Below, one piece after another: positions 15,286 to 23,336 of a DNA stretch of 40,072 nucleotides. The notes below the pieces were generated by a model. It made no database searches. It saw nothing but the letters and a program-made list of their open reading frames with translations, and was not told where the DNA came from. The stretch is from Pedobacter ginsenosidimutans. GTDB lineage: Bacteria; Bacteroidota; Bacteroidia; Sphingobacteriales; Sphingobacteriaceae. The stretch is from contig NZ_LMZQ01000053.1 of NCBI RefSeq assembly GCF_001442625.1, positions 1-40,072 of the forward strand. Reading direction: 5' to 3'. Numbering within the stretch: position 1 is the first letter of the stretch; every line of letters begins with the position of its first letter. Made by a program: the position numbers and the translations under genes.

Positions 15286-16002
15286 ATGGAAAATAATCAG
15301 ATTGAAGTAAAGCAGTTAACAATAGTTCAGGATCCCAGGCTCTCGCTCACGCAGTTCTCGAGGTATTATGGCTCGACCTTAAACGGTCGCAAGCGGATTT
15401 TGATCAACGGAAAATATCCCGGGGACTATATTCCAAAGTATTATAATATTGCAAGGGATATCATCACGGCTACATTTTCAGCCAATTTTGATGATTACGA
15501 CCTGTATTTTGACGAGTTCCGCAGGCATGCAGCAAGGCTTAAAAAGGAAGCGCTTGTTTTTCCACCGAAAACAGACAACTACAGGAACCGTTATTTTTCT
15601 GCAGGAGCGCTTGAGGGCCTGATCCGGATGTCCGACAAATTGATCCCGATTTTAAGCAATTACGTATTGAACACCAATCGTAAACACGCATCGATAACAG
15701 TCAGTGGTGTAAAAATCAGTGCAAAGGCCGATATGTTGCTATTTGACCTGACAGGAGAGCAGATAGGCCTGTTAAAGTTCAATTTCCCACAGGCACGCCT
15801 TAGGGCAATGGAAGCAGGGCTTGCGTTAAAGGTACTCAAGGTATACGCAAAAGAAACCAGCGGACTAAGCTTCAGATCGAAAGACTGTCTTTTTATCGAT
15901 ATCCCCTCAGGAAGTGTTCTCGTTTCACAGGATAACCCCGGTATTGAAAGCGCAATGACAGAGACCTGTGCGGAAATTAAAAAGATTTGGCCGACATTAT
16001 GA
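15286..16002 (+). CDS. Unknown partner protein of the nuclease-vWA gene
   Basis: A 238-residue soluble protein I do not recognise. The N-terminal half is basic and aromatic (RYYGSTLNGRKRILINGKYPGDYIPKYYNIARDI) and may bind nucleic acid. The middle has 'GALEGLIRMSDKL', then 'ISAKADMLLFDLTGEQIGLLKFNF' (about 144-167), whose strand-Asp-strand-Lys layout faintly resembles the PD-(D/E)XK core (Glu110, Asp149, Lys164) without the usual second acidic residue. If related, it is probably inactive. It is followed after 96 bases by the nuclease-vWA gene on the same strand, so the two likely form a module. There is no signal peptide or membrane segment. Confidence 0.65.
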   Translation: MENNQIEVKQLTIVQDPRLSLTQFSRYYGSTLNGRKRILINGKYPGDYIPKYYNIARDIITATFSANFDDYDLYFDEFRRHAARLKKEALVFPPKTDNYRNRYFSAGALEGLIRMSDKLIPILSNYVLNTNRKHASITVSGVKISAKADMLLFDLTGEQIGLLKFNFPQARLRAMEAGLALKVLKVYAKETSGLSFRSKDCLFIDIPSGSVLVSQDNPGIESAMTETCAEIKKIWPTL

Positions 16003-16098
16003 TTTAAGGCCCAAAGACCCTGCTGATTCAGAAAGCGTCATTACATAATCAAAAAAAATACTATTTGATTACCTTTAAGCTGCAAAACGCTCACGAGA

Positions 16099-17823
16099 AT
16101 GGAAGAACAAATACTGGACAGTGCATCTGCGCTCTACACAGAAATGAACAGACGCGGACTGGAAATCCGCAAGACTGATGCCCGCGATAATGGTTGGTTC
16201 AATGAAATGTGCAAATTATTGGAATGTCCGGACGATCAGCTTGCAGCCCATTTAAAGACAAGGAAACTTTCTGCTGAACAGTTTCTACGTGCTTTTCTCC
16301 AAGCTGCCCAACCTTTTTCACTGATGTTCAGCGAGATTTGGGAATATCTTTCCGGTCATCTTGCCCCCAGAGCTGGCGAAACCATTTCTATAAAATTCGG
16401 ATTCCCTGGGGATGAAAGTGTGGACATAGATCTGGAGCAGTTCAGAAGATATGAAGAGCAGGCCACGCGTATGAGGCATTTAGAGTTTACAGTGGTATGG
16501 AATGATAAGACCTTAAATGCACTTTTTCAATTATCAGATCTGCTTGCTCTTGATGATTGGGAGTGGGATGACAAATACAGGTATTCAATTGGCATAGGTA
16601 TATCCTTGCCAGCAATTATCATAGGTTCACATGCCATGGATGGTATCACAAAAGATATCCGTAACCTGTTTCAGCAGATTATCGATGACTACAGGCAATT
16701 ATCTGATGACGCCAGGTTTGATCCATCAAACGCAGTATTGGCAGATAACGCCCATTTGTTGACAGATCTGATGCCAAGATGGGCCTATGTATTTTATAAT
16801 CTGGAAAAAATAGCTGGAGAGGCAAAGGATAAAGCCTACGCTTTATACCAAAAAGATATTCTTCCACACCTTAAAAAGCTGGAGACGCAGCGCGAGGAGC
16901 TCATCAATGAAGCATTGGACATCCTGGATTTGCCATTTTGGAAACACCGGTGGCATACCTATGAAATCTGGTGCACGGTAAGGGCTTTAAAATCAATGGA
17001 TGAACTTAGTCCGCGGCCCCGTGTTGCCAAAGGCAGGATCGCCTTGGACGGATATTCAAAAGAGGTTATCGCAGATCTGGAGAATTGCAGGGATTATCCG
17101 GATGCCTGTGTGGTTATCCAGGAGCAAACAACCATGGTTTATCAAGACCGAAAGGGGATGAAGCCGGATCTTAGGGTATGTTTCTCGTCCAAAGAAAGCG
17201 GAAAGAGCAATACGGCAGCGGTGATAGAGTTCAAACAACGCTCTGGTATCGAAAAAGCCCATATCGAGAAAGTCGCTAATCTGTATACCCTTGGAACCCC
17301 CAAAAGCGGAGGTATGATCATCCTTAACTACGATTCACCAGGGGTTAGCCCCTCCCTGCCGCCCAAATCTTACTACATTGAGGATTTCCGTCCCGACCAT
17401 CCCGATATAATCAGCGCTTTCGATGAAAAGCTGATGCGATTATTAGCTATTGCAGGTTTAAAACGGAAAAACACCAATGTGCTGCTGATCGATATTTCCT
17501 CAAGCATGCGCGGGCTTTACGACCAGGAAGACATCCTTAATGCCCTGCGCTGGGCAAGGGATGCGGGCAAAGTTGAACTCTTTTTCTTTAACGATGAACT
17601 GGTGCCCATGGTTATTCCGGAGAGCGGAGGTAAACTTCCAACATCCGGAGGCACAAACTTACCTGCAGCAATTGCAGGCATGTTCGCAAGGGTTACCGAC
17701 ATCGGAAAGATCCTTATTGTCAGCGACCGTGACTATGATGACCCTTCTGTGCTTTTACCTGGACTTCAGTGTGCAGAGTGTTATCCGATGGAACTACCAT
17801 CAGAAATCAACGGTCTCAAATAG
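16099..17823 (+). CDS. PD-(D/E)XK nuclease fused to a vWA domain
   Basis: A 574-residue protein in three parts. Residues 1-280 are helical, with 'RAGETISIKFGFPGDESVDI' and a long charged coiled segment (about 235-275); unrecognised. Residues 285-410 look like a PD-(D/E)XK nuclease of the McrC/DUF2357 kind: 'WHTYEIWCTVRAL' (Glu289), 'GMKPDLRVCF' (Asp357), then 'TAAVIEFKQR' with Glu377-Phe-Lys379. Residues 455-574 are a von Willebrand A domain with intact MIDAS: 'LLIDISSSM' (D465-x-S-x-S), 'SGGTNLPAA' (Thr519) and 'IVSDRDYDD' (Asp543). vWA domains bind metal-dependent protein ligands, often with AAA partners; none is encoded here. A restriction-like defence role is inferred. The fusion is unusual. 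Confidence 0.75.
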   Translation: MEEQILDSASALYTEMNRRGLEIRKTDARDNGWFNEMCKLLECPDDQLAAHLKTRKLSAEQFLRAFLQAAQPFSLMFSEIWEYLSGHLAPRAGETISIKFGFPGDESVDIDLEQFRRYEEQATRMRHLEFTVVWNDKTLNALFQLSDLLALDDWEWDDKYRYSIGIGISLPAIIIGSHAMDGITKDIRNLFQQIIDDYRQLSDDARFDPSNAVLADNAHLLTDLMPRWAYVFYNLEKIAGEAKDKAYALYQKDILPHLKKLETQREELINEALDILDLPFWKHRWHTYEIWCTVRALKSMDELSPRPRVAKGRIALDGYSKEVIADLENCRDYPDACVVIQEQTTMVYQDRKGMKPDLRVCFSSKESGKSNTAAVIEFKQRSGIEKAHIEKVANLYTLGTPKSGGMIILNYDSPGVSPSLPPKSYYIEDFRPDHPDIISAFDEKLMRLLAIAGLKRKNTNVLLIDISSSMRGLYDQEDILNALRWARDAGKVELFFFNDELVPMVIPESGGKLPTSGGTNLPAAIAGMFARVTDIGKILIVSDRDYDDPSVLLPGLQCAECYPMELPSEINGLK

Positions 17824-17849
17824 CCAAGAACAGATCGTTTTATACTGAA

Positions 17850-18929
17850 CTAAAACTTGACAATTGATTGTGCCTGGTATCGGGCAATTGAGTTAAAAAT
17901 GGATGTTAAATGCCCATTATTGATAAACAAAGCGAAGTTGTCTGCCCATAAACGATCTTCTATCACAATATCCACCTTTTCCTGGATCAGTTTTTCAATC
18001 TCTGCTGTGGTAAGGGTAGAGTCTTTTAGCCTTTTATAATAGGACTTAAACCATTCATCATGTTGCTCCAGATCATCCGATATCTTGTCCCATTCATCTG
18101 GAAATTCCCTGTAGGAATCGATAATAGCCATCTCGGCGTCATTATGTCTCCACCTCAGTATCGCAGATTTACTGTAAGGTTTTTTAAACTCGGAATATGG
18201 TTCGTTTACATGGGTAACAGCAGGATTGAATAGATAGCCGGGTTCATAGCCCAATGAGTCGCGATAGCCATTATCATAGGTGTAACAATCGCCACTGATG
18301 AGCAAGGACTTGTATTTAATAAATTCAAGTGGTGTAAACGGATAATACATGGAAAGCAATTGCCTCGCAAAATCAGGATATTCCCACAACAGCTTTACGG
18401 TTTCATCCAAATGTTGGGGATTACTAATGGAACGGAATACACGGGTATAAATCGAACTGAACTGTTGATTTTCATAAATAAACATACTTTCGAAATTGGT
18501 TTTTGCTTTAGCCGAGTAATTATATGACCCCATCAATGTCTTCTTTCCGTCAATAACTGCAAATTTGTGGTGCATCATCCGTTCCGGTTCAGGATAAATA
18601 ACAATTCCGGCAGAACGGAACTGATCAGCAGTATTGTAAAAATAACTTGCATTGGTTTCGTTCCTGTCAAGAATGATCTCAACAGTGATATGTGGATGTC
18701 GAAGCTTATGGTCAAGTAACGCGCTTTTAATTTTCCGGCTGGTAAACCATGCCATTGCGATCAGAATCGAAGACTCCGCATCCTCTATTTCCTCAATAAT
18801 TTTTTCCTCAATACCCTCGAAGTATGGTCTTGCTGTGGTTGATTGCATTATTTTCGATAATTTCCATTCTCCAAACGATATTGTAAATTCATTCCCCAAA
18901 TCAATATTTGATTCATCATAGTCGAACAA
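17850..18929 (-). CDS. Phospholipase-D-superfamily nuclease
   Basis: Contains one HKD signature: 'HHKFAVIDGKKTLMGSYNYSAKAKTNFES', with His120/121, Lys122, Asp127 and downstream Glu148. It is preceded by 'SSILIAMAWFTSRKIKSALLDH' and 'ITVEIILDRNETN', the usual PLDc_2 layout. Single-HKD proteins dimerise and act as DNases or phosphodiesterases in bacterial defence. The C-terminal 200 residues are aromatic and helical with no named domain. The frame opens with TTG at 18929, 3 bases after the stop of the RteC-like gene; the first in-frame ATG is at 18848 and would still leave the PLD domain whole. Tight spacing implies the RteC-like protein is its partner. Confidence 0.75.
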   Translation of the reverse strand: MFDYDESNIDLGNEFTISFGEWKLSKIMQSTTARPYFEGIEEKIIEEIEDAESSILIAMAWFTSRKIKSALLDHKLRHPHITVEIILDRNETNASYFYNTADQFRSAGIVIYPEPERMMHHKFAVIDGKKTLMGSYNYSAKAKTNFESMFIYENQQFSSIYTRVFRSISNPQHLDETVKLLWEYPDFARQLLSMYYPFTPLEFIKYKSLLISGDCYTYDNGYRDSLGYEPGYLFNPAVTHVNEPYSEFKKPYSKSAILRWRHNDAEMAIIDSYREFPDEWDKISDDLEQHDEWFKSYYKRLKDSTLTTAEIEKLIQEKVDIVIEDRLWADNFALFINNGHLTSIFNSIARYQAQSIVKF

Positions 18930-18932
18930 AAC

Positions 18933-19256
18933 TTAATGGCCATCATCCTCATCCATCTTCCGCTCCAACACTTCCTTAAGCTCGTCCAAAAACTTTGCCC
19001 TACTCAGCCGTTTCCTGGATCTGATCGATGCCATGCGCCTTGCCGGAACTCCGATATTGACCGATAACTTCTCTTCCAGCCAACGGAAAACCCGTGCTAT
19101 CCCTGCCTGTCCATGGTTCAGTTGCCCGCTCAAAGCCACTGAATAACCCAATTCCGCCAGGTTCACGCTGTCACCGGTCCACTTTAGTTCCACGGACATT
19201 GCCCCTGCAATATAAGCCACCTGCGGATTGCGTTCCAGATAATCCAGTCTTTCCAT
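18933..19256 (-). CDS. Stand-alone RteC C-terminal-domain protein
   Basis: A 107-residue basic protein. Residues about 22-102 match the C-terminal DNA-binding region of RteC, the regulator of CTnDOT-type elements: 'ELKWTGDSVNLAELGYSVALSGQLNHGQAGIARVFRWLEEKLSV', then 'ASIRSRKRLSRAKFLDELKEVLERKMDEDD'. The N-terminal half of RteC is absent, but the gene looks intact: an AAGAGGAT ribosome-binding site precedes the ATG. It sits between the ROCO gene (52 bases upstream) and the PLD gene (3 bases downstream). It may be a repressor of the defence operon or a DNA-recruiting subunit for the nuclease. Similarity is from memory; function is inferred. Confidence 0.7.
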   Translation of the reverse strand: MERLDYLERNPQVAYIAGAMSVELKWTGDSVNLAELGYSVALSGQLNHGQAGIARVFRWLEEKLSVNIGVPARRMASIRSRKRLSRAKFLDELKEVLERKMDEDDGH

Positions 19257-19308
19257 TATCCTCTTGGGATTCTAAATCCATGTTCCTAATTAAATAAGCC
19301 ATCGCAGC

Positions 19309-22300
19309 TTAGTTTTTCGGGTAATATATTGTATTATTATCCATAAGCCGTTCACAAATCTTTCTCATTTCATCATTCATCCTCATCCCTTCCTCAGTAG
19401 GCTGAGCATTCTCCATGATCATAAGCTTGACTGCCTGGGTAATAAATTTCCACGCCTCATTCTGATCAGGAAAGCTGGTAACCGCTACTGCTTTAAACGG
19501 TAACGCAGAAAACCTCCCAAGGTCATAATCCCCTTTCCTCTGCCAAAGATAAGGCGAAAGAATGATTGGGATAATTTTAGGTAGTCCATCCTTGTTATAG
19601 CGGTCTATCGCATTTCTGATTTCGAATTCTTTTACATAATCCACTTGCATAAGGTGGTCGCTGATCATGAAAAATATGATATCCGCCTGCGCAAAACGCC
19701 TGGTGATTTCCTCATTCCATTCGGATCCGGCAATTAGTTCCGCGCATAACCAGGGTTTTTCGATAATCTCATCATCAACCAATGGGGTGATGTGGTTCAA
19801 GAACCTGTTCACCAACGCATAATCATATTTGGAATACGATACCACCACCTTTTTCTTCCTTTTCAGATCATTAGGTGTAAATGGCTGGAAAGGATATATG
19901 GGGACAATCATTGTTTCGCCGGTAAGTTCCCCGTCTTCATCTGCCAAACAGACTTTGATCATTGTACCGGCATTATCCGAGCAAATTTCTTTATATGAAG
20001 CAAACTTTCTTCCATCAACCGATATCAGCATATCATCGGGACGACATTCCTCCACTTTATATAACCGGTCCGCGTTATAAATCTTGGTGTAGAGCTCATC
20101 ACCTGGAACATAATTTTCCAGCATAAGGAGCTTCCGTTGATAAAGTACAAATTGATCATAATTGAAGGGGTCCATGTTCCAGTATAGACTCATTATCGCA
20201 TAAAAGAGATAGGATATAACTTCCTGACGTTCTTTTTCTACTTCCCGGTTTTTGAAACCACAATATGCGGCTATTTCCAGCTGCTCAAAATCCAGCTTAA
20301 ACATTACCTTAGCCTTATCCTCAAATTTAAAAAGTACCTGATTCCTCCAGAATTTATTCTGCCTATGGTTTTTACCAAAGAATTGTATGATGTCATTTAT
20401 CATTCCGAAAGGCAGGAAGTCCTCGAATTTAAGGGTAAAGATAGGCTTATCCAGTCCAAAGGAAAAAAGATCAAAATTATCAGCATCCTGCCCTGCAAGC
20501 GGCAGAAAGTTAGGTACGATGAACCTTCCCTGATGTTCATCATGGAATACGATTTTTTGCAAGATAAGCAGATCGGTAATTTCCAGATGGGCAGCATCAT
20601 CCAAATTTTCCCAGCCAATAACCCCATGGCGTTCCAACGTTCCCTTATCTAAAATGAACTCATGTATATAGGTTACCAATGCCATGGGATTAAGCCAAAC
20701 CTTGTCTGGCAATGCCTTTTTATAGTACAACACCAGCCCTTGTGAATGGAGTTGATGGAGATCATCACGAAGGTATTCCAGCCTATTACCAATATCCCGT
20801 TTGTACATCGGGAGGATATCCCCTTCTACATCAAAGCTTCTAAAGTCACTGGATTTACCCTTATCTAGGATAAAGTTGATAAAATCAATATACCACTGTG
20901 GCACTTTCTTTTTCACCTTCGACTCAGAAACCAGCTCCAGAATAGAACTTTCCAGGTATCTTAACCCAAGATCGTTTACTTCGCCAACATTGTTCTTCAG
21001 TGTCAGGTGAAATTCACCTAGCACCATATCAGATGAAAACAGGCAGTTATGGTTCTGGATTTTAGATTCGTCCCTGTGACTCTGTATCAGTAATACCGGA
21101 TCGGTTTCCCCATCAAAGATTTCATTCTCCAGGTAATTCTTCTGACCAAACCAGTAGCTGAGGCTAAAATCCTGATTATCGCGGCCTTTTATATCGATCC
21201 GCCTCCTATTGGTGTTAAACCGGGGATTCCACAAAACCAAATAAACAGCTCCTCCTGTCAGAAATGTTTTATAAATTCCATGATAAAAGTCCTGCCCCCC
21301 AAAGTCGAAAAAAATCGCTTCAGGCATATTTGGATCTCCTTTATATAATTTCTCTATCTGGATGATGTGTGTACTATCAACCGCCTCATTAAACTCTCTA
21401 TCGATCAGATAAGATAATAGTGAAGATTTTCCGCTGGCGTGGTTACCCAATAAAATCACTTTTGCCGGAAGCTGCAAATCCCTCAGATCGGCTTCAGCCT
21501 GCATGGCAAGGTAATTTTTCAAAGTGAAATGATGGCTATCGCTTTCATCCAGATTGAGGTCATAGAGTTTAACAAATGGATTGTTGTCTGCACGCAGGAA
21601 ACGTAAATTCTTCAGTTTCGCTACCACACTGGCATCGCTAATGCGGTTATCACTAAAATTCAGACTGTGAAGGCTCGCCATTCCTCCCAGGACATTAATA
21701 TTCCTAATCTTATTTTTACCCAGGTTTAGGGTGGTAAGATTTTTCAGACTAGAAAGCCCACTGATATCTAAGATCTCATTTCCACTAAGGTCCAGATATT
21801 CCAGCTTTTTCATCTGAGCCAAAAAACCGGTATCTGTTATCCTGTTTCCAGCGAGATGCAGGTACCTCAATTTCTTCAGACCGCTGAGTGCTTCAAAATT
21901 TCGATGTTCGTTTCCACTTAAATCAAGGCTGGTCAGCGCATGCATTGTTTTGAGAAAAGATAAATCGACGAATCCTGTATCTGCAAGATACAATGCTGCA
22001 AGATCCTTTCTTTTACCCAGGAAACTGAAGTCCTTCACGGACTGCCCATTCAGGTTTAGCGAAATCAGGTGTTCAAAGGGAGCAAGCAGCGTACCGTCAG
22101 AAATAGTATTGTTGCTTAGGTTTAATCCTATTATCTGCCCACCAGTATTTATTTCAAAATCAGATGGATTTATGGACTGGCCCAAATCCTTTTCAAGCTG
22201 AAGGATTAACCTAGGTTTTTCCTCTTTTTTATCAAGTGAAACTGGCACGTATCGCCCGGAAAAGTGTCTTTTGACTGAGCTGAAATACTCCTCACTGCCG

Positions 22301-23265
22301 ATACTCACAATAATCGGTATCTCCAATGTCTCCTGATTTAGCACTGCATCATAAATAACCGCCACTTTAACAGGAGCAAGCTTGCCTGCCCCAGTCCCAA
22401 ATAATGGGATATTAACTCCCAGAATGCTCCTATCGTCATCTATCAATTCCAATAGTCGGTTGCAGATTCCGTCAATTATCTCCACAGAGGAATTATCATC
22501 TTTAACCGAATAGGCATAACCTGCGATAATATCAGTTTGATTATTAAGCTTAAATGTTGAAATTATCCCGGCAGGTTTCTTTGAGGCTGGAGGGATCCCA
22601 AGTTCTGCTGCCCTATTTGCAATATGGTAATTTACATTTCCATTAGTTGCTGCTGGCAGCAATATTAGATTGCAATACCTGATCGGATGGAGATTGAACA
22701 TATCACCACAGCGAAAGACAATATTTCCCACCCTGAAAGACAAAAAATCTTTATCCATTGCAGCAATATTGTAAAGCTTAACTTCAGCAAAAATCGACCC
22801 CGGCTGATCATTCAAGATTCCCGAAACAGATACCGCACTATTAGCGAAAAGAGGGGGAAACCTGGCGGTTTCTTCCATGTCCTCCCCATTGCTGATCCTG
22901 ACTGCTATCTCATCAGTGGCATTCAAAGCCTGCATGTAAATAGACAAGCCTGCGCCGGCACTTATTTTTTTTATGACAAGAAGTTCAGAGGCCAATCCGT
23001 GAACAGCCTGATAGACCAGTATCTGATATCCTTTTCCCGATTGCTTTTTTGTAATAGATATTCTTCTTTGGGAAGCAGTACCAGAATGTTTATTTTCATC
23101 ATCAGTATTACCAGTATTCCCAAAAAAGTCAAACTCTATTTCCCATGCTTCCTGGGAATCCAGTATACCGAGTTCAAAAGCAGTTTCAGAGATATTGGAT
23201 GTCAGAATAATCCCGGATGCACTTTTTTTATCTGATAATTCAATCAGTTTTATTTGATCAGCCAT
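19309..23265 (-). CDS. Giant ROCO protein: macro-like, LRR, Roc, COR, TIR
   Basis: A 1318-residue cytoplasmic protein. Residues 1-170 are beta-rich and unrecognised. Residues 175-335 look macro-like ('GDMFNLHPIRYCNLILLPAATNG', 'NIPLFGTGAGKLAP'), a fold that binds ADP-ribose. Residues 375-570 carry about nine LRRs. Residues 600-790 are a Roc GTPase with Walker A 'GNHASGKSS' (607-615) and 'DFGGQ' (654-658). A COR dimerisation domain follows to about 1075. Residues 1137-1290 are a TIR domain ('KKVVVSYSKYDYALVNRF', 'IFFMISDHLMQVDYVKEFEIRNA', candidate Glu near 1213-1215). The design is sensor (LRR), GTPase switch and NAD-cleaving effector, with a macro domain that could read TIR products. It lies in series with the OLD, RteC-like and PLD genes. 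Confidence 0.8.
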   Translation of the reverse strand: MADQIKLIELSDKKSASGIILTSNISETAFELGILDSQEAWEIEFDFFGNTGNTDDENKHSGTASQRRISITKKQSGKGYQILVYQAVHGLASELLVIKKISAGAGLSIYMQALNATDEIAVRISNGEDMEETARFPPLFANSAVSVSGILNDQPGSIFAEVKLYNIAAMDKDFLSFRVGNIVFRCGDMFNLHPIRYCNLILLPAATNGNVNYHIANRAAELGIPPASKKPAGIISTFKLNNQTDIIAGYAYSVKDDNSSVEIIDGICNRLLELIDDDRSILGVNIPLFGTGAGKLAPVKVAVIYDAVLNQETLEIPIIVSIGSEEYFSSVKRHFSGRYVPVSLDKKEEKPRLILQLEKDLGQSINPSDFEINTGGQIIGLNLSNNTISDGTLLAPFEHLISLNLNGQSVKDFSFLGKRKDLAALYLADTGFVDLSFLKTMHALTSLDLSGNEHRNFEALSGLKKLRYLHLAGNRITDTGFLAQMKKLEYLDLSGNEILDISGLSSLKNLTTLNLGKNKIRNINVLGGMASLHSLNFSDNRISDASVVAKLKNLRFLRADNNPFVKLYDLNLDESDSHHFTLKNYLAMQAEADLRDLQLPAKVILLGNHASGKSSLLSYLIDREFNEAVDSTHIIQIEKLYKGDPNMPEAIFFDFGGQDFYHGIYKTFLTGGAVYLVLWNPRFNTNRRRIDIKGRDNQDFSLSYWFGQKNYLENEIFDGETDPVLLIQSHRDESKIQNHNCLFSSDMVLGEFHLTLKNNVGEVNDLGLRYLESSILELVSESKVKKKVPQWYIDFINFILDKGKSSDFRSFDVEGDILPMYKRDIGNRLEYLRDDLHQLHSQGLVLYYKKALPDKVWLNPMALVTYIHEFILDKGTLERHGVIGWENLDDAAHLEITDLLILQKIVFHDEHQGRFIVPNFLPLAGQDADNFDLFSFGLDKPIFTLKFEDFLPFGMINDIIQFFGKNHRQNKFWRNQVLFKFEDKAKVMFKLDFEQLEIAAYCGFKNREVEKERQEVISYLFYAIMSLYWNMDPFNYDQFVLYQRKLLMLENYVPGDELYTKIYNADRLYKVEECRPDDMLISVDGRKFASYKEICSDNAGTMIKVCLADEDGELTGETMIVPIYPFQPFTPNDLKRKKKVVVSYSKYDYALVNRFLNHITPLVDDEIIEKPWLCAELIAGSEWNEEITRRFAQADIIFFMISDHLMQVDYVKEFEIRNAIDRYNKDGLPKIIPIILSPYLWQRKGDYDLGRFSALPFKAVAVTSFPDQNEAWKFITQAVKLMIMENAQPTEEGMRMNDEMRKICERLMDNNTIYYPKN

Positions 23266-23336
23266 GTATTACTTTTTGAAAATTGTTGATATGGGCAATT
23301 GCAGCCCGTTTGCATTAAATAACTTATCCACTAACT

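Noticed and set aside
15086..15310. 74-residue rightward frame
   Set aside because: Overlaps the start of the 238-residue gene, low-complexity composition, no family resemblance.
15286..16002. Active PD-(D/E)XK nuclease
   Set aside because: Only a faint layout match; the acidic residue before Lys164 is missing, so no catalytic claim is made.
22687..23235. 182-residue frame antisense to the ROCO gene
   Set aside because: Lies opposite the well-supported N-terminal part of the ROCO protein and shows no domain.
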